A stretch of DNA of 64,000 bases from Chinchilla lanigera (Eukaryota; Chordata; Mammalia; Rodentia; Chinchillidae): NCBI RefSeq assembly GCF_000276665.1, contig NW_004955417.1, forward strand, positions 13,370,177 through 13,434,176, given 5' to 3'. The notes beneath the pieces were generated by a model. The model did not search any database. It was given only the letters and a program-made list of their open reading frames with translations, and was not told the DNA's origin. Of this stretch, positions 23,556 to 35,429 are shown piece by piece. The translations under genes and the position numbers were made by a program. Within the stretch, counting starts at the first letter, position 1. Every line of letters begins with the position of its first letter.

Positions 23556-23760
23556 CAGTGTGGAAGGGTAAGAAACACTGTCTCAGGTAAGAGTACTGCT
23601 CTGGAACCTGACTGCCTGACTTCAAGTCCCAGCCTGTAATTTACTGTGACCTTGGGCAAGTACCTAAGCCTCTCTGTGCCTCAGTTTCCTCATCTGTGGA
23701 AATAGGAATAATACCTCACTCCTGGGAGATGCTGAAAGGGTTCAATGAGGCCACCCAGTG
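23556..23760 (+). mobile_element. MIR element
   Basis: The MIR core order is clear: 'ctctggaacctgactgcctg', 'gtgaccttgggcaagtacct', 'tctctgtgcctcagtttcct', 'catctgtggaaatagg', 'gggttcaatgagg'. A tRNA-derived ancient mammalian SINE. Confidence 0.88.
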
Positions 23761-25062
23761 CAGGCTGACACAGCAAGCCCCTGCTGCCCTGCTGCAATCA
23801 ATCACCAGCTCTAAGCCAGCTCTCTGTTTAGCTTCTCCTTGGTGCAGGGCAGCTGAGGCACAGAATAACCAACCCACCTGAACATGGATGAGGACAGTGC
23901 CCAGGCTGAGAAGGAAAACCCAGAGGGCCAAGAGACACAGGGAGAAAGTACAGACCTGACCATCAGCGTCAGGGATCCCAGTGTTACCATCCCAAAGGGA
24001 CTGAATGAGAGACAGCCATGGGAGATGGCCTCAGAGAGGGTAGACATAGACCCCCTGGGGAGTTTAAGCTCAGGCTGGGAAGGACATGGGCCCTGTCCTC
24101 CATAGTAAGAAACCAGGGCCAGCAAGTCCAACAGTCTGCTTGAACCCCTACCCTATGGCCTATGTCCAGCAAAGACCAGAGGGTTGATTGCTTTTCATAT
24201 CTACCAACATGAGCAAGGACATGCCCTGGCTCAAACAGTTACCACAGTCCAGGGTGAATGGACAGAAGAGCCTCTGCCACACGGCAGGCACCTCACAAGC
24301 CAAGCTAGGTGGAGAAAATCGTGACTTGCTGGATTCCAAAACTGCAATTCTACAAAGAATCAACTCATTCAGCAATGCAGAGGAATTTTTTTGACTCATT
24401 TTTTTGATTTCTTTCTTTCCTTCGTTTTGGGGAGGAGATTAAAGTTTTTTCTCCTCTTTTTGCCTCTCTATTTTCTTTTCCCATTTCAACCTTTTTCCCT
24501 TCTTCCTTCTTATCTCTTTTTTATTTTATTCTGTTTTGCTTTTTGTTTGTTCTTTTCTGTGACCATTTCCCAATACTAGCAATTCCCTTTTACTCCCCAG
24601 TAGGATCACCTGTCTCACTTTTCTCTCCTCCTGCTAATCCTCCATTGACTAATTCTTGCAATTTTACTTTTCTCAATTCTCCAGGGCCCTACCCCCTCTG
24701 CCTTTACTAGTGTAACTGTTAAACTTTGTGAGTCTAGAGACAGCTACTTAATTCTATGCTATTACTGTTCAACACTATTCTATTGTTAGTGAAGGTAATG
24801 TGGTTCCATTTAATAGATATTTACTATAGGTAAATGTTTGGTTTGTCTTAGTGTTTATACTATGATTATAGATCTTTTTTTATGGGTACAGGTGGTACAT
24901 TATTTGTTCTTAGGGTATGTCAATATCTGATTTGTCTCCAATGTATTGTTCTTGCTGATCTTATTACTATAGGCAAAGTGACATAGTTGTTGTTATTAAT
25001 TAGTTTTCTCTGTATACCAGTATCTGCATTGTCTTTGTGTCATTAACAATACTCCAGCCCAT

Positions 25063-25217
25063 GGGGCATGGTGGCACACACCTGTAATCCCAGCACTCAG
25101 GAGGCTGAGGAGGGAGGATCATTGTGAGTTCCAGGCCAGCCTGGGCTACACAGTGAGCTCAAGGCCAGCCTGAACCACATAGTGAGACCCTGTCTCAAAA
25201 AGACAAAAAACAAAAAA
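25063..25217 (+). mobile_element. B1-like SINE nested in L1
   Basis: ggggcatggtggcacacacc...ctgtctcaaaaagacaaaaa. TSD aacaatactccagcccat/aacaatactgcagcccat at 25045-25062 and 25218-25235, one mismatch in 18. Confidence 0.95.
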
Positions 25218-26413
25218 AACAATACTGCAGCCCATTCCCAGACAACTGAGTACTCAGTCAAATAAATACACTGCATCTTCCCCTCCCACATAAATGGAGG
25301 TGGTTGGACTCTAGGACAGAGGCAAAAGCCTATCCTTAGCCATGTCAAGGAGAACACTGCTGAAAAGCAGACATTAACAAGAGAGCTACCCACACTAGCA
25401 ACAAAACCTTCAACTATAATCAACCTGTGAGTGCCAATACACACAAAAAAAAATAGAAACATGAGAAGATAAGGCAACAAAAGCCTTCCAAAAATGCCAA
25501 ACTGCCCCAAGCCAACCCATGAGGAAAAAGAGGGGAGGAAATCAAAAGACATACAATTGAACTGTGTGTGAAAAGATAACAGAGAAGTTTTTTTTAAAAA
25601 AAAACACACCAATAAGGTGCTTGGCAAGCTCAGAGAAGATATAGCTAAATAGGTAATGGGCCTAATAAACAAAACAATCAATGATCTAGAGAAGATTACT
25701 AATAAAAAGCTAGCAGAGCTAAACAAAATGATACAAAGCATGAATGCCCACCATAAAGAAGAATAGAGTCCATAAAATGTGCCAAACAAAAATTCAGATT
25801 AAAACTTCTATTGCAAGTATGGGCAGAAGTAACCAGTCTGAGGAGAGAGGGTCAGAACTAGAAGACAGGGCTGAGAAGAATGACAATTTAATGAGATATA
25901 CCTTGAAAATAACACATGAACATGAAAAAATGGGGGATCAAACATCTGCTAGATAATGCAAAGATTAACCTAAGTTTAAATAGAATTAATGAAAAATCAG
26001 AAGATAGCACAAAAGGTATGAAAATCTGGTTCGTGAAGTAATAGCAGAAAATTTTCCAAATATGGGGGAAGAGTTTAACATATAGATAAATGAGGCATAC
26101 AGAACCCCAAAGAGCTACAATCAGAAAAGAACCTCTCCATGACACATCACAGTCCAAATCTGAGGAGTCCAACACAAGAACAGAATCTTAAAAGCTGCTA
26201 GAGAAAAGCAACAAATCACTAATGAAGGTAAAACCATTAGATTTCTCAACACAAACCATAAAGGCCGGGAGAGTTTGCAGTGAAGTATTTTGAGCCCTAA
26301 AAGAAAACAATTATCAACAAAGACTGAAAAACTATCTGCCAAAATTGATGGAGAAATAATATATTTCTGTGACAAGGAAGACCTAAAGAATTGATGACCA
26401 CCAAACCAGTGTT

Positions 26414-26471
26414 AAAGGCCAGTCTGAACTGCATAGTGAGACCCTGTCTCAAAAAGACAAAAAAAAGAAGG
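26414..26471 (+). mobile_element. 5'-truncated B1-like SINE
   Basis: Only the 3' third is present: 'aaggccagtctgaactgcat' to 'ctgtctcaaaaagacaaa' plus an A-rich tail. Confidence 0.85.
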
Positions 26472-27342
26472 GAAAGAGAGAATCAGCAATGGGAAAATAA
26501 TGCAATGACAGAAATAAGTCCATACCTTTCAGTAACAACTCTCAGTGTGAATGAATGGTCACAGACTGGCAGAATGGATCAAGAAACAAAATCTACCAGC
26601 ATGCTGTATACAAGAAGCACATTTAATCAAAAAAGAAATGAAGAGATTAAAAATGAAAAAATGGTAAGCAATATCCCATGCAACAGAAACTCAAAAACAG
26701 GGTATCCTATTTTCAGACAAAGTGAACTTCGAGCCAGAATTGATCAGAACAGGCAAGAAGGTCACTTACATATTGGTTAGGGGAACAATTCAAGAGGAAG
26801 AGATAAGAGTAATTAACATCTGCACCAATTACTGGCATCTCCAACTTCTTAAAACAGATTCCATTGGACATAAAAGATCAGATAAACATAAACACAATTA
26901 TAGTAGGGTGCCTCAATACCCCACTGCCACAAATAGATAAACTAGACCAAAAAATCAACACAGAAATAGCAGAAATTGAACAAAATCTTCAATCAAATGG
27001 ACTTTATAGATATCAACAGTGTTCCACTGAGCAATAACATAACACAGTACACATTCTTCTCAGCAACACATGGAACTTCCTCTGAAATAGATCACGTACT
27101 AACCTGTGACATCCCCCAATCCCTGTAGCTCCCCTAATGTATTCCCAAGCTTCACTGATGCACTTCTGTGGTCCTTCCCAGTCCGCCAGCTGCCGGAACA
27201 AGCTGAGGAAGCAAAGTCATCTCAGGCTCCATACAAGTAGCATCATGATGTGGTCATGTTTGCTCATCTGCTTGTTTGTGAATGCTCTGAGGCAAAGAGA
27301 CTATGTCACATTCAGCTGTAGAGTAGGAAATATATCAGAAGA

Positions 27343-27409
27343 AGCCAGGTGTGGTGGCGCATGCCTGTAATCCCAGCACTCGGGAGGCTGAGGCAGGAGG
27401 ATCGTTGCA
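27343..27409 (+). mobile_element. 3'-truncated B1-like SINE
   Basis: agccaggtgtggtggcgcat...caggaggatcgttgcag, then abrupt loss of similarity. No A tail, so the 3' part was lost by deletion or rearrangement. Confidence 0.85.
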
Positions 27410-28573
27410 GAGGAGTACCGGGTCCACACAGTGGAGATGCAGTAAACAGACAGGTAGCAGGAGTGAAGAGAGCTGGTGCGTAATTCAAACGTCTACAGCT
27501 CAGTAGCTCCACCTGTGAGCGGCATCAGGGCCTCAGCTCACCTTCTGCATTCGTCCCATCGTATATTGATTATGTGTTTGAAGTGCAAACCACAATGAAA
27601 CCCAGCAGTCCCTGAAAGAGGAATGAGGAGAGTGGTGCAAAAGAGCACTGTTTATCTATGTGTTAGCTTCCCACAGAGGCAAAGAACAGCAGAAGCCTCT
27701 CTGGGGAAATCCTGCCCCCTGGCGTGTCTGGGAGTTGGGTGGGAGTGAAACAGATGTTTGCGCTTAAGATTGTGTCTCCTCAGAGAGGAAGAGAGTCCCC
27801 AGCAGAGTGAACTACGAGTCCTGCAAAGAGTACAACGTCCTGGGGACTTTAAAAGAAAAGAATACTTTCTTAAGAGAAAAGAATACCTTTACCAAGGCCA
27901 CAGTAGAGCCCAGTACCCCAGCTCAAGCTGCCAATAGAACTTGTTTCGTTTATTGCTGCCTGGAATAGAGAAGGTGCTTGGTAAATACTGAATGAATCAA
28001 CAAAGTGCCTCCCGATGCGGAGAAATCACTTCCATGAAAATAAAACAGAGTTGACCCAATTCAGTAGAAGATATCTCTCAGGGCTATTAAAGTTTTTCTG
28101 TTCATTTGAGGTGGGGGGGTGGGAATAAACACACATACTTAGTTCCACATCACTGCTAATAACTTACTAATTATACTAATGGAGTTCTTGATTATATAGG
28201 AAAGACTATGAATGGCCTATTATTCAAGTGTTCAAAAATGGAGACATACACTAAAGATCCATTGCAACCCTCTTTGTTTCTCTTCTTTGTGCTAATGGTA
28301 TTTGGGTTTCTATTTGTGGAGGGAGAGTAGAACAGCAGGAACACCCAGGACATGAGGGTTGGGTGAAGAGAATGACAGAGAAAAAGTGAGAAAGCACAGC
28401 CCTGTGGTAGAGTTCCTACGTATATGTCAAAGAAATGGGACGGAAATTCACCTGTGAGAGCCCCAGGAAATCCCTTCCCTCATCCCAGCCATTTGGCCCT
28501 CTCTCTCTGGGGCATGCAAAAAAAGAAAAAAAATTCTTACAAGCGAACCCATTCTAAGAAAACCTAATGTATG
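27410..28573. other. Unassigned non-coding stretch
   Basis: An L2-like tail (gtgcttggtaaatactgaat) lies near 27974, and a CTCF-like motif at 27712. No gene seen. Confidence 0.4.
27712..27724 (-). promoter_or_regulatory. CTCF-like motif (reverse)
   Basis: ctgccccctggcg, reverse of cgccagggggcag, matches the GGGGGCAG half strongly and the 5' half partly. Confidence 0.4.
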
Positions 28574-28692
28574 AGCCATTGGTTCACACACTGAACCACC
28601 CAGAGCACCAGAAAGCAAGACACCTGGGTTCACTCAAGAGCAATGGGGCCCACGTGATCCAGACTCACTGCCAAGTTGAGAACCACCAGTGC
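28574..28692 (+). mobile_element. MER5-like hAT fossil
   Basis: Terminal inverted repeats survive as 'cattggttcacacactg' and 'gttgagaaccaccagtg', with 'gatccagactcactgcc' near the 3' end. Consistent with a MER5-type non-autonomous hAT. Confidence 0.6.
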
Positions 28693-28837
28693 AGACCATC
28701 CACACCTGAATCAAAATTTAAACGGAAAATAATTACCACTGTATCAGATAGCACCATGCAACTACAGCTTTTTCACACCTTTTAAATAAATTTGCATCTT
28801 TTTTTTTGCAAAATACCTACAGTTTTATGTTTTTCCA

Positions 28838-28925
28838 GCTTTTATTTTTTTTATTAGTGAATGTTTGTAGCACATAATGATCACATTCCTCGTGGGGAGC
28901 TGGTACATGGACATCGCACATGTTC
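28838..28925 (-). mobile_element. L1 3'UTR end, antisense
   Basis: Shares 'attcctcgtggggagctggt' and flanking sequence with the 3'UTR at 4383-4520. The element's own T run is at about 28846-28852. Confidence 0.55.
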
Positions 28926-29084
28926 TTTTTTTTTTTTTTTTAATCTTTTTGAGACAGTCTCGCTATGTAGTTCATGCTGGCCTTGAGCTCACTTGGTAGC
29001 CCAGACTGGTCTCAAACTTGCAATGATCCTCCTGCCTCAGCCTCCCGAGTGCTGGGATTACAGGTATGCACCACCACGCCCAGT
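28926..29084 (-). mobile_element. B1-like SINE
   Basis: T tail, then 'tttttgagacagtctcgcta', ending 'gcaccaccacgcccagt'. It is inserted at the end of the antisense L1 3'UTR piece. Confidence 0.93.
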
Positions 29085-29199
29085 TTGTTCATTCTTTTTA
29101 AAAGATATTTTAAGTACCTGTTGTGTAATCAGAACTAAATGGTAATAGAGCTTGGAAATCCTACTTATTCCCTCAAATAACTTAAGGTTTTTCTCAAGC

Positions 29200-29420
29200 A
29201 GTGTTTAACCAATGAGCATTTACTTGCTGCCTCCCACATGCCAGGCATTGAAGATACAAAGGTGTAAAAAGACAGGACCCTTCACCCTTAAAATGTGGAG
29301 GAGGAAACAGGGAGCCGTTATTATAATGACAGCATTCACAGCTTGACTGCTGGCTTTGTGTCAGACTCTGTACTAAGCACTTTACCTAGATAAGCATCTC
29401 ACATCTTTTTAAAAACCCAT
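29200..29420. mobile_element. L2/MIR-like ancient repeats
   Basis: 'gcctcccacatgccaggcat' near 29230 and 'gtgtcagactctgtactaag' near 29358 are the usual degenerate L2/MIR end motifs. Confidence 0.5.
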
Positions 29421-29479
29421 GAAATACGATCACCATGTGCCACAACCTATATTTGAAGAACAGAGACACTCAAGGTTTT

Positions 29480-30150
29480 AAAACTCACCCATTCCATTGA
29501 CTAGTGAATGGGACAAACAAAATGTGGCACAACCACACAGCAGGATATTACTCAGCCAAAAGAAAGAAGGAAGTAGCCGGGCCTGGTGGCGCATGCCTGT
29601 AATCCCAGCACTCGGGAGGCTGAGGCAGGAGGATCATTGCAAGTTCGAGGCCAGCCTGGGCTACAAAGTGAGGTCAAGGCCAGCCTGAACTGCATAGTGA
29701 GACCCTGTCTCAAAAAGACAAAAAAAAAAAAAGGCAGGAAGTATAATACACAGGACAATATAAATGAGCCCTGAAATATAAATGAGCTCAATGAAAGAAG
29801 TCGGATATCTGCACGATTCCATTTATATGAAATACCAAGAATAGTTAGCCTTTTTAATCCAAGGAAAAGTGCCATTTCAGATTAGCATGTTGGTCAGTCT
29901 GTGAACTAATGTTTTAAGTTTTAAAAAATGAATAGGCAAATCTACAGAGAGAGAAAGTGAACTAGTGGTTGCCCGGCACTAGGAAAGGGGAAGGTGAGGA
30001 GGTGCAGGGCCCACCTTGGAACTTTGAAACTGTTCTGACGTTAGATAGTGGTGACGGCTGCATGACACTGAATATACTATGTTCCACTGAATACTATGCT
30101 TCTACACAGAGAATCTGATGGCATGTACATTGCATCTCATTTTTAAATGA
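29480..30150 (+). mobile_element. Ancient L1 3' end with nested B1
   Basis: 'gtgaatgggacaaacaaaat', 'tattactcagccaaaag', 'gattccatttatatgaaata' and 'gtgaactagtggttgcccgg' appear in L1M-like order. The B1 at 29575 splits it. Confidence 0.75.
29575..29730 (+). mobile_element. B1-like SINE
   Basis: agccgggcctggtggcgcat...ctgtctcaaaaagacaaaaa. The flanks agaaagaaggaagta and aaaaggcaggaagta form an imperfect TSD. Confidence 0.93.
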
Positions 30151-31544
30151 AAAGGAAAAAACTAATCCAAAGCTATGGAGCCACAGAGCTGGGCCTTGAA
30201 TGTGGGTGAATCTCACTAGAAATCACATGTGTAACACTGCACTGCTCTGCATCTTGAAAGGAAAATAAACCAACAGCCATGTGCTTTCCAGGAATGAGGG
30301 CTCCTGAGAGACCAGGAAGGCAGGAAGGCAGGACCAAAATTTAGTAGATACAGAACTGCAACATAAAAGGATTACAGGATACTGGACAGTAAGTAGCCTG
30401 GGGCCGGGTGGATGACACAGATCACAGAGAAAGTGTTTCAGGGAGAAGAGAGCTGATTAGGCAGCCTTAAGAGTTGAAGAAAAGCTGGCTCTCAGGTGAG
30501 TTTGGAAGAGGGAGGACATGGGTGAACTGAGGGAGGACCTGACAGATGACAGGAGCAGGATCATATCCCTCTGGGGAAGAAGGAGCAACACACAGTGACT
30601 GGTGGGGATAGAACTCTCTGGAGCTACGGTTCTGATTAGATCAGGAATCCTTAACTGAGGGTCCCCTGGCCTGATCTCCGCCTAGGCTTGGGGGAAAGAG
30701 GTAGAGGACTACTGTCTACAAAGACTGCTCACTCTTTACAATATCCTCTATGTATGCACATATGTTCATTTGGGAGAGGGGAAGACTCCACAGTTTTCAA
30801 AGAATTATATGACCATGCCCCCCCAAAAAATTTAAGAATGTCCTGCACGCATCTCCAGAAGTATATGCTCCTGGGCAAAGACAAAAGGGCAAAGGCAGGA
30901 AAAAGCACACAATGATATTATTTGGATACAAAGCAGTATTATGTTACAGCTGGCTTGTAAGTAAGGGTCAATCATTACGTCTTCAAGAACTCTATGAGCT
31001 GGTTGTTAAGAGCAGTTATTGGTTCAAAACTTACAATCAATTTATTATTAAAAATAAAATGAATAAATATACAAATCTTGCTACTTCCCAGTAAATTTAC
31101 TACCTCATGCATTTCTGTGCTGTTTTGGTGACTGATGCCTGTTTTGCCTGTACGGTGGGAATACCAAACAGGGTGCCACCGAGGCATCTTTTTCCAACTC
31201 CACATTCAGCAATGTCACACTGAATGCCCCAAATCGGACAATATGGAGGGTTCCAGCCACATCCACTGGCCAATGCTACAGAACCAAAGCTCTTTCTTTT
31301 CTGGAGAGCTGGCTGTTACACATTTACCAGCGCACTACTGGACAAGGGAGACCATAGGGGGTTGGGAAATGATGCTCTAGAGGATGCACAGCCTTCCTGA
31401 TATGAGCCGCTGGTCAGACAAAACATATTTGCTGATTCATTCAAAGCACTCTTGTCAGCAGCAGAGATACAGAAATAAACAAAACGCACAACACATCTTG
31501 TCTTCTTGAGGTTTAGATTCTACTGAGGAGAAACAGACAATCCA
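30151..31544. other. Unassigned non-coding stretch
   Basis: Diverged purine-rich DNA near 30400-30560 may be L2. An L2-like block lies at about 31420-31520. Short ATG frames have no recognisable domain. Confidence 0.4.
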
Positions 31545-31827
31545 AGCAACTACTTTGAAGATGATAGTACACAATATAATAACCATTATTAATTTCCTAC
31601 CTTGTTTTGAAATTCTGTATCATTTTTATTGTTTTTTAATTCTCTCTCTTTTTTTGTCTTTTTGAGACAGGATCTCACTATGCAGTTCAGGCTGGTCTTG
31701 AGCTCACTTTGTAGCCCAGGCTGGCCTGAAACTCGCAACAATCCTCCTGCCTCAGCCTCCCAAGTGCTACAATTACAGGCATGGGCCACTATGCCCAGCT
31801 TAATTCTCTTTAAAATAAAAAAGGAAA
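31545..31827 (+). mobile_element. 3' end related to the 14.87-16.06 kb retroinsert
   Basis: 'aactactttgaagatgatag' and 'ataataaccattattaattt' match the 3' tandem unit near 15824-16010. After the interrupting B1 the end 'ctctttaaaataaaa' matches the retroinsert's 3' terminus. One unit only. Confidence 0.6.
31646..31799 (-). mobile_element. B1-like SINE
   Basis: 'ctttttgagacaggatctca'...'cactatgcccagc'. TSD ttaattctct at 31636-31645 and 31800-31809. Confidence 0.94.
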
Positions 31828-32039
31828 TGTACAGAACCTGAAAGCTATGTAATACATGCAAATAGCTATCTCAAGAGTAATATTTATCAAGAGCCTCAAA
31901 ACTGTATAACTTTTGACCCAACAATTTTACTTATAGGAATTATGCTAAGGAAAAAGTCATACATGAAAATAAAGATTTATCTATAGGAATGCTTATTATA
32001 ACCCTGCTTATAAAGGTAATAAATTGGAAACCAATCAAA

Positions 32040-32885
32040 TGTTTAAAAAAAGCCATACAAATGCCCAATAAATACATTAAAAAATGTTCAACATCCACTA
32101 GAAAGTTACAAATTAAAACAACACTGAGATTCTACCTTACTCCAGAAAAAATGGCTATCTTCAAGAAATCAAATAATAAATACTGACAAGGCTACAAAGG
32201 AAAAAAAAAGAGCACTTATACACTGTTGGTGGGAATGCAAACTCATAAACCACTATGGAGATCAGTATGGAGATTCCTAAAAAAAACTAAAGCTAGAAAT
32301 TCCATTTGACCTAGCAATTCCCCTTCTAGGTTATCTTCCCAAAAGAGTTAAAGACATAAAATTACAATGATACACACATACCCATGTTTATAGCAGCATA
32401 ATTCATAACAGCTAAATCTTGGAAGCAGCCTACATATCCACCAAGAGATGAATGAATAAAGAAAATGTGGTATTAACACACAATGAATGGAGTATTACTT
32501 TGCTATAAAGAAAGTAACTGAGTCATTTGTAGGGAAATGGATGAAGACTGAAGACCATAATATTAAGTGAAATAAATCAACCACATAAGCTTAACTATCA
32601 CATGGCTTCTCTTCAATGAGAAACTGAAAATACAAATAAAGAGCAAAATACAAGCTAGACAGCAAGTAGGGAGATGGATCATTTGCAAACAGGAAAGGAA
32701 CCAAGAGATAGAGCAGGCAGGGAAGGGGATAGAAAAAGAAATAAGCTGTATTATGTAAAGAAATAAGACATATTATGCAAGTTTCAGATGTACTAAGATG
32801 TAGCAGTTCCCTACAAGGAATGTGATTCCTATGTACTACCCACGTGTACTAATAAAAAATAAAAGTTGAATAAAAAGTAATTCAC
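32040..32885 (+). mobile_element. L1 3' end
   Basis: 'cactgttggtgggaatgcaa' near 32220, 'ggagatcagtatggagattc' region near 32258, 'gttaagtgaaataaatc'-like 'attaagtgaaataaatcaac' near 32562, then a 3'UTR 'gtgtactaataaaaaataaa' ending in A-rich DNA. No intact frame. Confidence 0.82.
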
Positions 32886-33289
32886 ATCTAACATAGGTGA
32901 TAACACTTGATATGAAAAATGTAAGAGAGAGACAAAAAGAAAAAAGAGGGAGTTACAGGTGAGGGCTGGGGGAGTTGCTCACAGTTAAACAAGGTAAGCA
33001 AGGCAGGTCTGACTGGGCAAAGGCTTTAACGATCTGTGAGCACAAATATGTAGCCATGGGGGTGGGAGTATTCTAGGAAAAGAAGCCAGCAAGGGTGGTG
33101 GGCTGGGGAAGGACCACACCTGGGGTCCAAAGAGCAGCAGTGAGGAATTCCATGGTGAGACTGGAATGAGAGGGGGAAGCAGCAGGAGACAAGAGCAGGA
33201 ACTAGGGATGGGCAAGTCAGGTAGGCGCTTGTGAGCTACTCTATGGAGATGGAAGCTGTGGAGGGGGTTAAGTAGAGAGATCCGATGTC

Positions 33290-33635
33290 TTCATCCGTTT
33301 TCTGTAGTAATAACAAAATACCTGAGATTTATTTAAAATATTTCTTTCTTCTAGTCCTGGAGGCTGGGAGGTCCAAGTACATGGAAGCAGCATGTGCTGG
33401 GCACCTGGTGAGGGCCTTCTTGCTGCATGATAACATGGCGGACAGGTCACATGGTGGGGTAATAGCTCAGGCTCTCTTCCTCCTCTGACAGAGCCACTTA
33501 TGCCATCGTGGGGCCCCCACCCTTGTGACTTTACCTAATCACAATTACCTTCCTAAACCTCCACTTCCAAATACCATTAACAGATGTTTCCAACGCATGC
33601 ACTTTTGGGGGACACATCCAAATCATAGCCCCTGG
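33290..33635 (-). mobile_element. MLT/MaLR-like LTR
   Basis: 'taataacaaaatacctgaga', 'ctggaggctgggaggtccaa', 'cataacatggcggacaggtc' region and 'ttttgggggacacatccaaa' are in the order of a reversed mammalian MaLR LTR. The subfamily is uncertain. Confidence 0.6.
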
Positions 33636-33639
33636 CAGG

Positions 33640-35255
33640 GCTCACTGATGCCCTAGCAAGATCACGCTGCCTGCTGGGCTGAGACTAGATTGGACAGGGG
33701 CCAAGGTACTGCAGAAAGATGACTTTAGAGGCTGTCGTTCCATTTGACAAGAAGCCACCCCTCCCAAAAGCCTTCACCTCCAAAGGCTGAGCCACTTGAA
33801 AATATATCCAGCCTGCTCTTGCAAAATCATCTGGCAGTGATCGCACATTTAAGCCCTGCTCTCTAAGAAAATCAAAAGCTGCAAAAGACAAAATAGGGCT
33901 GGACATGAGGGTTATAGTTTCCCAGTAAAGAAGAAAAAATTACATTGCAATTTGTGTTTCTGACAGTCAGGGAAATTGAGTGGACCCAAGTTGCCTCAGG
34001 AAGAAAATAACTAATATTAGTAAGTTAAAAATAACAATACAATACAGAGTACACTAGGATAATTAGCCTTGAAAAGGGCTTGCCCCAGTGATCTCATTAC
34101 ATTTCCTCCGATGACTTTCCCAAGCTGTGGCAGGTGAGTAATAGGAAACCATTCGATCGCCAGGCACGCGGTCTGGTTTTAAAAGCCTATAATTTAATGT
34201 AGAAACAAATGGCAGAGTCCAAAAACATTAAGATCATTTAGGTGAAAGTTAAGATAAATGACAAACACTGGTGTCCTAAACACAGCCCTCTTGAGATGGT
34301 GTCCTATCATGCTGTGCCCTTCACTACATGCTGGGACTGTGAGCTCTGGTGTCCTAGGACACCCACCAAATGCACAGAGGTAGAGGTTGTGTCATTTAAA
34401 TTGCACAGCACCCCTCAGTTTAGATGCACCCAGCTGGAACAGGCTTTTTTCCTAAACTGCATTTGTGGAAACCAAGACCCACTGCTTGGAGGACTAATAT
34501 CTTGCAGCAGGCAGTGATTTTTTTCACTCTGCACACTAACTTGTGTGAGCTAAAACAAAAATCAATTACCCTCCAAGATCAAAATCTTCAGATGCTTCAA
34601 GAACAGTTTTAATTTGGACTTAGAATTATGAGCTGGCTTTCTCCCTCTCCCACTGGTGTCCAATATAACCAAATTAAAAGCATTTCCAACTAATGGAAAG
34701 TTACTTAAATCTTTCTCTTATGACTATTTTCCACTTATAATCATTATGATCACTTTCTGGTTGGCCACAAACACATTTCTTTGAAAATGGAATGCCCCAT
34801 AGCTCATTTAGAGCTATTTTTCTCACCCTATTTATTGACCTCTATCCATTTATCTCATTCCCTTGGAATCTTAAACCTCAATTCCATAAAAACAGAAAAA
34901 ATTAAAACTGACCCCATTTAGAATGAGGTCATATTGTTGAAGTTATTCTCAGATTATATCATGACTTGAAAAATGTTGGTATCATCTAAAAAACGACTAG
35001 GACCAAAGTATGACCAGTTGTGAACCCCTTGGCATCCACAGTGGTCACCGGAGCATGCTCAAGCAATACCATTCCTTCCCTGTGTCAGTTGCTTGCTGCT
35101 TTGACCCTGCCCTAGGACAGACTACGCTGCCCTCTCTCGGCACTGGGGCCAGGTCCTGCCCCTTAGTAACAAGTAGTCAGCTTCTTGCTCATAGTTCCTT
35201 CCCAACATTATTTTTTATATGTTTAAATTGTTCCTAAGTTCAGTATTCAAGATAA
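33640..35255. other. Unassigned, possibly unique, non-coding stretch
   Basis: No repeat family recognised over about 1.6 kb, unusual for this window. Small frames at 33685-33906 (-) and 34242-34517 (+) have no convincing domain. 35010-35237 is an isolated 75-codon frame without context. Confidence 0.4.
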
Positions 35256-35424
35256 GGCAGAGCATTACCATGCCTGTAGTCACAGCACTTTTGGAGGCTG
35301 AGGCAAGAGGATCAAAAGTTCAAGCCCAGCCTAGGCAGCTTAGTGTCTTAGCAAGATCCTGTCTCAGAATAAAAAATAAGGGGATGTAGCTCAGTGAGAA
35401 GGCCCTGATTTCGGTCCCCAGTAG
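35256..35424 (+). mobile_element. B1-dID dimeric SINE
   Basis: B1 half 'accatgcctgtagtcacagc'...'aagatcctgtctcagaa', then ID half 'ggggatgtagctcagtgaga'...'ttcggtccccagtagcc'. Confidence 0.82.
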
Positions 35425-35429
35425 CCACC

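Larger units (their letters stand above)
24180..27100 (+). mobile_element. Old L1: 5' region, ORF1 and ORF2 endonuclease part
   Basis: The surest parts are 26160-26390 (ORF1 3' landmarks 'aaagctgctagagaaaagca' and 'acaaaccataaaggccggga') and 26510-27100 (ORF2 endonuclease landmarks 'gcatgctgtatacaagaagc' and 'cacattcttctcagcaacac'). Many stops in all frames. The T-rich 24380-25050 part is probably the 5' region but is less certain. A 230-codon antisense frame at 25097-25789 is incidental. B1 copies sit at 25063 and 26414. Confidence 0.7.

Noticed and set aside
25097..25789. 230-codon minus-strand open frame with hydrophobic segments
   Set aside because: It runs antisense through a B1 and an old L1. 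The hydrophobic composition comes from reading A-rich L1 sequence backwards.
33685..33906. A minus-strand frame with a BIR-like stretch (FARAGWIYF...VKAFGRGGF)
   Set aside because: Some spacing resembles IAP-family BIR repeats, but the zinc-binding cysteines and histidine are absent, the frame is short, and there is no flanking exon evidence. Chance similarity is more likely.
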